A DNA stretch of 64,000 bases, from NCBI GenBank assembly GCA_942492555.1, contig CALOEX010000014.1, forward strand, positions 153,784 through 217,783, read 5' to 3'. The notes beneath the pieces were generated by a model, which was not told the origin of the DNA, ran no database searches, and was given only the letters and a program-made list of their open reading frames with translations. Of this stretch, positions 54,700 through 63,166 are shown one piece after another; the first letter of the stretch is position 1; every line of letters starts with the position of its first letter. The stretch is from JBCCVH01 sp942492555 (lineage in GTDB: Bacteria; Bacteroidota; Bacteroidia; Cytophagales; Amoebophilaceae). The position numbers and the translations under genes were made by a program.

Positions 54700-57294
54700 C
54701 TATCGCAAAAGATCTTGCAACATTGTTATTCTTTCTTCAATATCTCTTTTTTTCTTTTTTTCTTTTTCTACTACTTCTGCAGGAGCTTTTTCCACAAATT
54801 GCTCATTTTTTAACTTCTTATTTACGGAGGAAAGAAATCCTTTTTGATAAGCGAGTTCTTTTTGCAATACTTCTCTATTTGAGAATTCTTCCGGCAAAGA
54901 AAATGTGATGTTTTCAACAACAAAAGAAGTATAGCCTTTATAAGTAATAGCTTCGAACTGCTCAATAGGCATTTTTATCATTTTTACAATATAGGGAGTA
55001 AAAATACGTAACCAGGTTGGTTCTTCACCAACAAAAAAAAGTTTTAAAGCATTAAGGTTTTCTTTATGATAACCTGTTAGTAATTGTCGAATTTTTGCAA
55101 CGAGGGAAAAAGCAGCGGTTGCATGCTTTAAAATTGCTTCATTGAAAGAAGAGGATTCTGGGGCAGCAGCCAGGACGATAGTATCTCCTTTTTTTCGGGG
55201 GGAAAGACGTTGCCATATCTCTTCGGTAATAAATGGCATAAAAGGGTGTAGCAATTGCATGAGTTGTTCGAAAAAGAAACTGGTTTTTGCATATACTACA
55301 TCTGCAACCATTTTTTCAGATAGAGGTTTTATCATTTCTAAATAATGCCCGCAAAAATCATCCCAAAACAATCTATAGATAGTCACAAGTGCTTGAGAAA
55401 GCCGAAATTGTGCCAATAAAGAAGAAACTTTCTGCACCACCTGAGCAAAACGAGAAGAAAACCAGTCTATAGCCAGCTGTTGTACCGGCAATGTTTCACC
55501 TTGATACTGTTGCCAACTTTGTAGTAACAAAAAAGCGTTTTTTATTTTGTGAACAAAATGACTCCCTTGCTCACATAGTTTTTCATCAAAAAGCAAATCG
55601 TTGCCTGCAGGTGCAGCAAACAAAATACCAGCACGCACACCATCTACTCCATACTTTTCCATAAGGGCAATAGGATCAGGAGAATTCCCCAAAGACTTGG
55701 ACATTTTACGACGTTTTTCATCGCGTACAATTCCAGTAAAGTAAACGTTGGAAAAGGGTTCTTTCCCCATAAAAGCATATCCAGCAATAATCATGCGCGC
55801 CACCCAAAAAAAGATGATTTCAGGAGCGGTTACCAAGTCATGGGTAGGATAAAAAAAAGAGATGTCTTTATTTTTTGGACAAAGTGTTCCTGCAAAAACG
55901 GAAAAGGGCCACAGCCAAGAAGAAAACCAGGTATCTAACACATCTGGATCTTGCTGGAGGTCTTTTTCTTCAAGGGTGGGATCTCCTAATGAACGAGCTT
56001 TTATCACGGCTTCTTCAACATTCATTGCCACAACATATGCGCCATCTGGCAAATAATAAACAGGTATGCGTTGCCCCCACCAAAGTTGACGTGAAATGCA
56101 CCAATCCCGTATATCTTCCATCCAAGACATATAGGTGTTTACATATTTGGAAGGATAAAATTTAATCGTTCCATTCTTTACACTTTGTATAGCAGGAATG
56201 GCAAGTTTTTTCATGCGTACGAACCATTGCATTGAAATACGAGGCTCAATGATACTACCACTTCGCTCCGCATAACCTATTCTGTGTTTATGCTTTTCTT
56301 CTTTGACAAGTTGTAGACAAGCCGAAAGGTCTGTGACTACCTTTTTCCTAACATCAAAACGGTCTTTACCAATACCATATCCTGCTTCTTTGTTTAGTTT
56401 TCCTTCTTCTGTGAATATATCAATGATGGGTAAACCATGTTTTTGACCAAGTTCATAATCGTTTGCATCATGTGCAGGCGTTATTTTAAGACATCCCGTT
56501 CCAAAGGACTTATCAACATATTCGTCGGTGATAATGGGGATAACTCGTTTTGTTAAAGGTACGTAAACCTCTTTTCCATGTAGAGAAAAATAACGTTCGT
56601 CTTCTGGGTGAACACAAATGGCAACATCCCCAAAAATTGTTTCGGGCCGCACCGTAGCCACAACGACATCCTTACCTCCATCCACTTGCTTATAGGCAAT
56701 ATAATAAAGTGTTCCTTCCTCTTCCTCAAAGATAACTTCTTCGTTTGACAAAGCTGTCTTACGCACAACATCCCAATGAATAATTTTTTTATCCCGATAG
56801 ATATACCCTCGTTCATAAAGATCTACAAAAGCACGGAGTACTGCTTCTGTCATTTCTGGATCCATGGTAAAGCGCTTTCGCTCCCAATCACAAGAAACTC
56901 CCAATTTTTTTAATTGGGAAAATATAATACACCCATACTTTTCTTTCCACTCCCACGATTTCCTTAAAAATTGTTCCCTTCCCAGTTGTTGTTTGGAAAG
57001 CCCCTCTTTTTCAATCTTAGCTGATACCATCGCTTCTGTAGCAATGGAAGCATGATCTATCCCGGGTACCCAACATGTTTCTTTGTTTTGCATACGTGCT
57101 CTTCTCACTAAAACATCTTGTACTGTTTGGTTTAAAACATGTCCCATATGCAAGATTCCTGTAATGTTTGGAGGAGGCATCACAACAGTGTAAGCCTCTT
57201 TTTCTGATGTTGAGTCAGACTGAAAAAAACCTTTTTCTTGCCAATAGGCATACCATTTATCTTCCCATCCGGGTGCTAAGAGTTCTTTTTGCAT
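54700..57294 (-). CDS. valS: valyl-tRNA synthetase
   Basis: Class I enzyme charging tRNA-Val. 864 aa. The signature HIGH motif is GILHMGHVLNQ; KMSKS is RKMSKSLGNSPD. The editing domain lies between, and the C-terminus has the usual coiled-coil arm (VNKKLKNEQFVEKAP). Full length. Convergent with tRNA-Ile(GAU), 6 bases apart. Its upstream side faces the putative origin region. Confidence 0.98.
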   Translation of the reverse strand: MQKELLAPGWEDKWYAYWQEKGFFQSDSTSEKEAYTVVMPPPNITGILHMGHVLNQTVQDVLVRRARMQNKETCWVPGIDHASIATEAMVSAKIEKEGLSKQQLGREQFLRKSWEWKEKYGCIIFSQLKKLGVSCDWERKRFTMDPEMTEAVLRAFVDLYERGYIYRDKKIIHWDVVRKTALSNEEVIFEEEEGTLYYIAYKQVDGGKDVVVATVRPETIFGDVAICVHPEDERYFSLHGKEVYVPLTKRVIPIITDEYVDKSFGTGCLKITPAHDANDYELGQKHGLPIIDIFTEEGKLNKEAGYGIGKDRFDVRKKVVTDLSACLQLVKEEKHKHRIGYAERSGSIIEPRISMQWFVRMKKLAIPAIQSVKNGTIKFYPSKYVNTYMSWMEDIRDWCISRQLWWGQRIPVYYLPDGAYVVAMNVEEAVIKARSLGDPTLEEKDLQQDPDVLDTWFSSWLWPFSVFAGTLCPKNKDISFFYPTHDLVTAPEIIFFWVARMIIAGYAFMGKEPFSNVYFTGIVRDEKRRKMSKSLGNSPDPIALMEKYGVDGVRAGILFAAPAGNDLLFDEKLCEQGSHFVHKIKNAFLLLQSWQQYQGETLPVQQLAIDWFSSRFAQVVQKVSSLLAQFRLSQALVTIYRLFWDDFCGHYLEMIKPLSEKMVADVVYAKTSFFFEQLMQLLHPFMPFITEEIWQRLSPRKKGDTIVLAAAPESSSFNEAILKHATAAFSLVAKIRQLLTGYHKENLNALKLFFVGEEPTWLRIFTPYIVKMIKMPIEQFEAITYKGYTSFVVENITFSLPEEFSNREVLQKELAYQKGFLSSVNKKLKNEQFVEKAPAEVVEKEKKKKRDIEERITMLQDLLR

Positions 57295-57409
57295 AGGTAT
57301 TTGTTAGAAAGACTTTGAAAATCAAAATATTCGTCATAAGCAGACAAAACTAAGCTGTTTTTTCAAGTATCACAAATGGAAAAAAGCTACTGGAGTTTTC
57401 AACAGCTTA

Positions 57410-57718
57410 ATAAAAAATAAATCAATATATTTAAATATATCTTATTATTAGCTTGGTGTTTTCGGGGATAAAAGTTTCCCCCAAATGCCCGGGGGGAACT
57501 CTCTTTTTTCTTTCCTGTTTTTTCTTTAAATCAAGTCTAAAAAAACCCTTTAAAAATAGTGTAAACATGTTTTTTAAAAAAACAAAAATTTTATGAGCAA
57601 TTTATCCACAATTTTTTATTGTTGGTAACTTGAGTAAAAGAATTTTTGCAAAATCAAAACTTTTTTCTTTGGGGGGTTCTTTCTTTTTACATGCTTTTTT
57701 TTCCACTTTTTATCCACA
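57410..57718. other. candidate replication origin region
   Basis: Two perfect DnaA boxes (TTATCCACA) lie at 57602-57610 and 57710-57718 on the same strand. A very AT-rich stretch at about 57410-57455 (AATATATTTAAATATAT) could serve as unwinding element. The region is gene-free between divergent genes. By eye the plus strand is C/A-rich to the left (comM, valS) and G/T-rich to the right, as at an origin, but similar flips occur elsewhere here. dnaA and dnaN are not adjacent. Confidence 0.4.
57464..57500 (+). promoter_or_regulatory. two mutually exclusive GC-rich hairpins with T tail
   Basis: GGGGA (57464-57468) can pair with TCCCC (57477-57481), or the C run (AGTTTCCCCC, 57473-57482) can pair with GGGGGGAACT (57491-57500). 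The second hairpin is followed by CTCTCTTTTTT. This is the layout of an attenuator, but no gene or promoter directly upstream on the plus strand is apparent. It is also within the candidate origin. Confidence 0.35.
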
Positions 57719-57843
57719 GCTAGGAAAGGTTGTTATCCCTTTTATTGGTGATAAAAATAGTGATGTTACATTTTATATAAGGATGGGGTTAGCTTTGCAA
57801 AGAAGTGTATATTCCTCTGTTAAATATCAAATTTTTGTTTATT

Positions 57844-58302
57844 ATGAAAACAATAAAAGTATGTGGTATTCTCTTTGCCTGTTTATTTTTTTCCTTTGCT
57901 GTAAACAAGATGCAGTCTACAGAGAAAGAGATGAGATTGCAACTATTGGAAAATGATGTCTCTGTAGTTGTCCCTGTTTTGGAAGAAAAAGAAACAAAAT
58001 ATTTTGTACTTCCTCTCCGTATTTTTTTATTGGTTGAAGGCTACACACGAAAGAAATTGTGCGAAGAAAGCAACATTAAAGTTTTTCCTGATCTATCAAA
58101 AGTCATTGCACGTTATTTATATGAACCTCCTTCTTTGCCCATTACTCCATTAAGACCATCTCTCTATAGACGATGTTTGGTGGCATACAAAGAAATATTG
58201 TGTTGTGGATGTACCATTTTTTTACTTGTGGGCCTTACGGGCATTTGTGTTTTTGTTTTTCCTCCATTGAATTCTTCTGAAGGAGAAGTTCCTTTTTCTT
58301 AA
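57844..58302 (+). CDS. small secreted protein with C-terminal membrane helix
   Basis: 152 aa from ATG at 57844 (an earlier TTG/ATG region at 57805 is not needed). Signal peptide KVCGILFACLFFSFAV. C-terminal membrane helix with Cys residues (EILCCGCTIFLLVGLTGICV) and an acidic tail. No family recognised. It resembles in layout 40362-40757. No clear promoter found. It borders the candidate origin. Confidence 0.5.
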   Translation: MKTIKVCGILFACLFFSFAVNKMQSTEKEMRLQLLENDVSVVVPVLEEKETKYFVLPLRIFLLVEGYTRKKLCEESNIKVFPDLSKVIARYLYEPPSLPITPLRPSLYRRCLVAYKEILCCGCTIFLLVGLTGICVFVFPPLNSSEGEVPFS

Positions 58303-58376
58303 TATTTTGAAGGAAAAAGGATGTAATCCTTTTACTTTTTACTCCTCATTTTTCATCATTCGTTATTCATTTCTTT

Positions 58377-58401
58377 ATACACTTTTGTACTGATCTGTTA
58401 C
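58377..58401. repeat. AAA-cassette flanking repeat, copy D
   Basis: ATACACTTTTGTACTGATC, one base different from copies A-C; lies downstream of AAA copy 3. Confidence 0.6.
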
Positions 58402-58525
58402 TGTTTATTGCTCACTATTCATCATTTGTTTTTCCTTTATTAAAGTACATTTTTGTAAACCGCCTTACATGATGGTATAGAGAAAAAGGCAACATTGTCT
58501 TTATTTTTCATTATTCATTTTTCAT

Positions 58526-60259
58526 CTACCCTACAACCTCATAGCGTATCTCCATCTCCGATTTATTGAAAGATACCCCCATGAGAATAAACTTCTTAAT
58601 GCCCCTTTGTGTCAAATCTCGCTTATAGGCCAACGTTTTAATTTGTGCCAATGCAGCATCCGCCACCTCTTGGAGCCTTTCTGTTTTTGTTGCGACTTTA
58701 AGCTCCAAGATAATACCATATTGCGATTGATCTTTCGGCTCTATGCAAATATCATAAATCCCTCCTCCGCTGATTCTATTGGAAGTGACTATATGGCTAT
58801 GGCTTAAACAAGCACTCATCCCCAGCACCAGCCCATGGTAGAACTGCTCGTAATGTTTGCCTCCCTTATCTAAAAAGCTAGGCACACGTACCAGATAATC
58901 CTCTAAAAAAACCTGGAAGGCTTCCACATTGCCAGTGACTAAATCCTGCATCGCTTGATAATATTGCCCTTGTTCATTATTGGATACCGCTTCTTCTATA
59001 ATATTTTCCATGCTAACACGTATTTCCTCATTGGTAAAAGAGAGTGTATAAGCATACATACCAGGTTTGATAAACTGCTTGTTTTCTATTTTTAGATAAC
59101 CAGATAAAAGCATGAGACTCCAAAAAGAAGAGCGATCTGTCTTCAAGCTTTTACCTAAAATGATATTGGGATTGATAAGGCTTTGTATGGGTATTTTGTT
59201 GACCAGTTGCGATAAATCTTTTTCTAATGTCGTGATGTTTTTTGCAATGAGATCCCTGATAATGGTTGTACCACCACTGTCAAACCAATAATAGTCTAAA
59301 CTTTTTTCTATGGGTTTCGTGTTGCTTGTTGCTTGATCAGCAAACATAATAATGGAAAGAGGGTTGTACAGCGTATAACCTTCTACAATATAGCCATTAT
59401 ACATCTCTTTGAGTTCATGTGCTTTTTGTGGTAATCCTGCTTGATCTAAGTAATGATCTGTCTCTTCTGGTGTAAACCCGAAGCAATTCGCATATCTTGA
59501 AGAGGAAATCATACTGTATACCTTTACATTGTTCAGCTCAGAAAAAAGAGAGGATTTAACAATTTGTAAAATACCGGTAATCAAACCTTTATGTAGGTAG
59601 TCATTGCCTTTAAAAGCTTTGTTAAATAGCGTGGCAATAAGGCTGCGCATCTCTTCATAATAACCATGCACATGCGCATCATGTAAAGGTGTGTCATATT
59701 CGTCAAGGAGAAGCATAACTTTTTTACCATGTGCTTGGTATAAAAGTTCACTTAGGTATAATAAAGCATCTTTATAACTAGCTTGACTAGCGGTCTGGTC
59801 CAAATATTTTTTAAAGTCTACTTTTTGATGTTCTTTAATTTGTTTTGCATCGAGAAGATAGTAATGTGTATTGTAAAGCTTTTTAATAACATTTTGTAAT
59901 AATGCATAAGCCTCTTCAAAATTTTTACCACGTACCTCCTTCAATGTTAAAAAGATAACAGGAAACTGCCCTTGTAACGCCATCACCTCGGGATGTTTGC
60001 TAATAGCAAGGCCCTCAAAAAGCCCTTTGGTAGCAACGCCATCCACCTCTTTGGCAAAAAAGTGTTGCATCATGGAAAGGCTTAGCGTTTTGCCAAATCT
60101 ACGCGGGCGGGTGATAAGGGCAATTTCATCACCTGCATCGATAAACTCTTTGATCATCAAGGTTTTATCTATAAAGAGATAGGCTTGTTTATCGGTATTT
60201 TTGTGTCTGATAAGTCTTGCAAAATCAGAAACGCCAATGGGAAACATGTATGAAGCCAT
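58526..60259 (-). CDS. AAA-ATPase-like protein with PD-(D/E)XK nuclease domain, copy 3
   Basis: 577 aa. A different start from copies 1 and 2 (MASYMFPIGVSDFARLI), segment a1 at residues 120-180 (as in copy 1), and middle type b2 (SMISSSRYANCFGF ... LDYYWFDSGGTTIIRD). The last 130 residues are again nearly identical to copies 1 and 2. Walker A RPRRFGKT, Walker B MLLLDEYDT and the nuclease residues D/E-x-K are intact. Promoter TATC/TATCTTTG-like box at 60285-60292. Confidence 0.85.
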   Translation of the reverse strand: MASYMFPIGVSDFARLIRHKNTDKQAYLFIDKTLMIKEFIDAGDEIALITRPRRFGKTLSLSMMQHFFAKEVDGVATKGLFEGLAISKHPEVMALQGQFPVIFLTLKEVRGKNFEEAYALLQNVIKKLYNTHYYLLDAKQIKEHQKVDFKKYLDQTASQASYKDALLYLSELLYQAHGKKVMLLLDEYDTPLHDAHVHGYYEEMRSLIATLFNKAFKGNDYLHKGLITGILQIVKSSLFSELNNVKVYSMISSSRYANCFGFTPEETDHYLDQAGLPQKAHELKEMYNGYIVEGYTLYNPLSIIMFADQATSNTKPIEKSLDYYWFDSGGTTIIRDLIAKNITTLEKDLSQLVNKIPIQSLINPNIILGKSLKTDRSSFWSLMLLSGYLKIENKQFIKPGMYAYTLSFTNEEIRVSMENIIEEAVSNNEQGQYYQAMQDLVTGNVEAFQVFLEDYLVRVPSFLDKGGKHYEQFYHGLVLGMSACLSHSHIVTSNRISGGGIYDICIEPKDQSQYGIILELKVATKTERLQEVADAALAQIKTLAYKRDLTQRGIKKFILMGVSFNKSEMEIRYEVVG

Positions 60260-60284
60260 AGGTATGTTGTAAAGGATGATAGGT

Positions 60285-60292
60285 CAAAGATA
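60285..60292 (-). promoter_or_regulatory. promoter box of AAA copy 3
   Basis: TATCTTTG on the minus strand, leader about 22 bases. The inverted repeat of copies 1 and 2 is changed here by one base (AGCTA for AGCAA). Confidence 0.5.
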
Positions 60293-60344
60293 ATAAACTT
60301 GCTACGAAGCTACCTAGTGTAAGTGAAAAAAACAGAACACATGC

Positions 60345-60372
60345 ATACACTTTTGTACTGATCTGTTACCCT
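60345..60372. repeat. AAA-cassette flanking repeat, copy E
   Basis: ATACACTTTTGTACTGATC, then CTGTTACCC; lies upstream of AAA copy 3. Confidence 0.6.
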
Positions 60373-60393
60373 TTATTGTGCATGATTCATTCG

Positions 60394-60430
60394 CCCCCCC
60401 CGCATGTGGCAAAGTCACATGCGGGGGGGG
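60394..60430. terminator. long GC-rich hairpin (C8/G9 runs)
   Basis: 15-bp perfect stem: eight C plus GCATGTG (60394-60408) against CACATGC plus eight G (60416-60430), with a 7-base loop. It stands out in this AT-rich DNA. It lies 15 bases after the WD40 stop and may end its transcript, although no T tail follows. Confidence 0.5.
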
Positions 60431-60445
60431 GACCTATCCACTCCC

Positions 60446-63139
60446 TTACATCAGTAAGCATCCATCGTTTTCTAGTATACCGCCTCGTTGTTTGATAAGC
60501 TTCTGATGAGTATTTGAAAGCCCGATAGCTCTCTGAAAATTTGCTCCCTTTAGTGATAGAGCACCATGATCACCTAAGACAACCAACAGATCGTATGTTT
60601 TTTGTTCATCCCAGATGCGTACCGTGTTGTCGTCACTCGCAGAGGCGAGCTTTTTCCCGTCTGGGGACCAACGCACGGATCTTACATCAGCAGTATGCCC
60701 CGTGCACGCCTTGATGAAATTGCCTGTGGTACCATCCCAGATGCGCACCGTGTTGTCGTAACTCGCAGAGGCGAGCTTTTTCCCGTCTGGGGACCAACTC
60801 ACGGAATTAACCCAAGCCGTATGCCCCGTGCACGCCTTGATGAAATTGCCTGTGGTACCATCCCAGATGCGCACCGTGTCGTCGTAACTCGCAGAGGCGA
60901 GCTTTTTCCCGTCTGGGGACCAACGCACGGAGTTTACTCCAGCCGTATGCCCCGTGCACGCCTTGATGAAATTGCCTGTGGTACCATCCCAGATGCGAAC
61001 CGTTTTGTCGTTACTCGCAGAGGCGAGCTTTTTCCCGTCTGGGGACCAACGCACGGAGTTTACATAATACGTATGCCCCGTGCACGCCTTGATGAAATTG
61101 CCTGTGGTACCATCCCAGATGCACACCGTGTTGTCGTAACTCGCAGAGGCGAGCTTTTTCCCGTCTGGGGACCAACGCACGGAGTTTACATAATCCGTAT
61201 GCCCCGTGCACGCCTTGATGACATTGCCTGTGGTACCATCCCAGATGCGCACCGTGTTGTCGGAACTCGCAGAGGCGAGCTTTTTCCCGTCTGGAGACCA
61301 ACTCACGGAATTAACCCAAGAAGTATGCCCCGTGCACGCCTTGATGACTTTGCCTGTGGTACCATCCCAGATGCGCACCGTTTTGTCGTAACTCGCAGAG
61401 GCGAGCTTTTTCCCGTCTGGGGACCAACTCACGGAATTAACCCAAGCCGTATGCCCCGTGCACGCCTTGATGAAATTGCCTGTGGTACCATCCCAGATGC
61501 GCACCGTGTCGTCGTAACTCGCAGAGGCGAGCTTTTTCCCGTCTGGGGACCAACGCACGGAGTTTACTCCAGCCGTATGCCCCGTGCACGCCTTGATGAA
61601 ATTGCCTGTTGTACCATCCCAGATGCGCACCGTGTTGTCGTCACTCGCAGAGGCGAGCTTTTTCCCGTCTGGGGACCAACGCACGGAGTTTACAGAACGA
61701 GTATGCCCCGTGCACGCCTTGATGAAATTGCCTGTGGTACCATCCCAGATGCGCACCGTGTTGTCGTAACTCGCAGAGGCGAGCTTTTTCCCGTCTGGGG
61801 ACCAACTCACGGAATTAACCCAAGAAGTATGCCCCGTGCACGCCTTGATGAAATTGCCTGTGGTACCATCCCAGATGCACACCGTTTTGTCGTAACTCGC
61901 AGAGGCGAGCTTTTTCCCGTCTGGGGACCAACGCACGCACACCACTTTATCCGTATGCCCCGTGCATGCCTTGATGACATTGCCTGTGGTACCATCCCAG
62001 ATGCGCACCGTGTTGTCGTAACTCGCAGAGGCCAGCTTTTTCCCGTCTGGGGACCAACTCACAGAGGTTACTGTAGCAGTATGTTGCAAATAGGGATATT
62101 CACCAAAATCAATTCCTTGTACTTGAGCGTTGTTCCATATAGTATTTTCTAAGTAGGCTTGTCTCAGGCTTACATTGCGACAGTCACTCCCTGAGAAGTT
62201 GGTATGTGCCAGAAAGGCTTGATCCAGGTTAGCGCCGGGTATACGGATGCCTTGCCAATTGACGTTGTTGAGTTTGATGTCTGCAGTGGCTAGGATGGTG
62301 GCGCTGTTGGCAGCGGTAATGGCGATGTTGGGATCTTTTTTGGAGGTTTCTATATAGTTGAAGAGTTTTTGTTTGAATATGGGGGATTGGTGGACTTGGT
62401 GTGCAAGTGCTTGGAGGAGTGCTGGTTGATCGTTTATGTGTTTGTTGTTGAGGTCTAAAATATGGGTGTTGAAGGTGGCTTTTGTTTTGTGTGGTTGCGT
62501 GAGGAGTTGGTATATGCTTTGGAGGGGGTTTTTTGTTTTTTTTATGTAGTTGTTGAGGTATTTTTTGGCAAGAGGGGGTATGTTTTCCCATATTATGGTG
62601 TTGTTTTTGCATCCTTGGGGACTCTTGGGTATTTTGTTGCTATAGCCGATAATGTTTGTGAGGAGGTAGTGGCAGGAAAGGCAAAGGGGGGTGTTGCTGG
62701 TGAGGGTGATGGGGTGTTTTTCTGGGCTTATTGCTAGCCATTGTAGTAGGGTGGGAATGATGTGGGTGGGTTGTGTTTGGATGATGTTGTAGAATAGTTT
62801 GTGTGTGATGTGTTGTGTTGCTGGGGGGATGTTGCCAATGGAGGAAAGGATGTATTTTTTGCAGATGAGTGGAGTGTTGGGGTTTTGGGGTGGGTTGTTG
62901 CTTAAAATGGCTAATAGGAAGGTATGGCTGTCGGGTTGGTATGGGATGATTTTTTTTAGGTCTTTGGCAAGGTTTTTGAGGGGAATATTGGGGTTTGAGA
63001 TGGTATTGTTGATTTGTTTTTTGCTGTGGTAGGTTGTGTAGTTTTGTACTTGGATGGGTGTGGGTTGTTGTAGGAGGGGGCTACTGGCATGTAGCTGGGT
63101 GAGGAGGAAGGTGTATATAAGCAGGTATTTTTTTTTCAT
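60446..63139 (-). CDS. secreted WD40 protein with novel Cys/His domain and CaaX end (CLLM)
   Basis: 897 aa. Signal peptide (residues 1-20). The Cys/His domain spans about residues 70-190 (H126, C153, C156, C177). A pentapeptide-like stretch follows (about 295-350, GANLDQAFLAHTNFSG). Then about 12 near-identical WD40 repeats of 42 residues fill residues 353-846 (core WSPDGKKLASASYDNTVRIW), varying mainly at the two residues after HT and one more. After a short pentapeptide-like end (LKGANFQRAIGL) it stops with GCLLM, a CaaX box. The WD40 DNA is far richer in G+C than the surroundings, so the array was probably acquired. Likely a host-directed effector; inference. Confidence 0.82.
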   Translation of the reverse strand: MKKKYLLIYTFLLTQLHASSPLLQQPTPIQVQNYTTYHSKKQINNTISNPNIPLKNLAKDLKKIIPYQPDSHTFLLAILSNNPPQNPNTPLICKKYILSSIGNIPPATQHITHKLFYNIIQTQPTHIIPTLLQWLAISPEKHPITLTSNTPLCLSCHYLLTNIIGYSNKIPKSPQGCKNNTIIWENIPPLAKKYLNNYIKKTKNPLQSIYQLLTQPHKTKATFNTHILDLNNKHINDQPALLQALAHQVHQSPIFKQKLFNYIETSKKDPNIAITAANSATILATADIKLNNVNWQGIRIPGANLDQAFLAHTNFSGSDCRNVSLRQAYLENTIWNNAQVQGIDFGEYPYLQHTATVTSVSWSPDGKKLASASYDNTVRIWDGTTGNVIKACTGHTDKVVCVRWSPDGKKLASASYDKTVCIWDGTTGNFIKACTGHTSWVNSVSWSPDGKKLASASYDNTVRIWDGTTGNFIKACTGHTRSVNSVRWSPDGKKLASASDDNTVRIWDGTTGNFIKACTGHTAGVNSVRWSPDGKKLASASYDDTVRIWDGTTGNFIKACTGHTAWVNSVSWSPDGKKLASASYDKTVRIWDGTTGKVIKACTGHTSWVNSVSWSPDGKKLASASSDNTVRIWDGTTGNVIKACTGHTDYVNSVRWSPDGKKLASASYDNTVCIWDGTTGNFIKACTGHTYYVNSVRWSPDGKKLASASNDKTVRIWDGTTGNFIKACTGHTAGVNSVRWSPDGKKLASASYDDTVRIWDGTTGNFIKACTGHTAWVNSVSWSPDGKKLASASYDNTVRIWDGTTGNFIKACTGHTADVRSVRWSPDGKKLASASDDNTVRIWDEQKTYDLLVVLGDHGALSLKGANFQRAIGLSNTHQKLIKQRGGILENDGCLLM
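60600..62083 (-). repeat. array of about twelve 126-base WD40 repeats
   Basis: Near-identical units of 126 bases (42 codons), G+C-rich by eye (over half). As a multiple of three, it leaves a 516-codon false frame on the other strand. Confidence 0.95.
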
Positions 63140-63166
63140 GTGTTTGGGGGTTGTAAATGTGTTTTA

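Noticed and set aside
57630..57956. 108-codon frame with TTG start overlapping the small membrane-protein gene
   Set aside because: No signal or domain; the other frame from 57844 has a clear signal peptide and membrane helix.
60600..62083. CRISPR-like regular repeats
   Set aside because: Units are 126 bases, coding and without unique spacers; they are WD40 repeats.
60602..62152. 516-codon open frame antisense to the WD40 repeats
   Set aside because: It exists only because the 126-base repeat is a multiple of three; it has no start context and simply mirrors each repeat.
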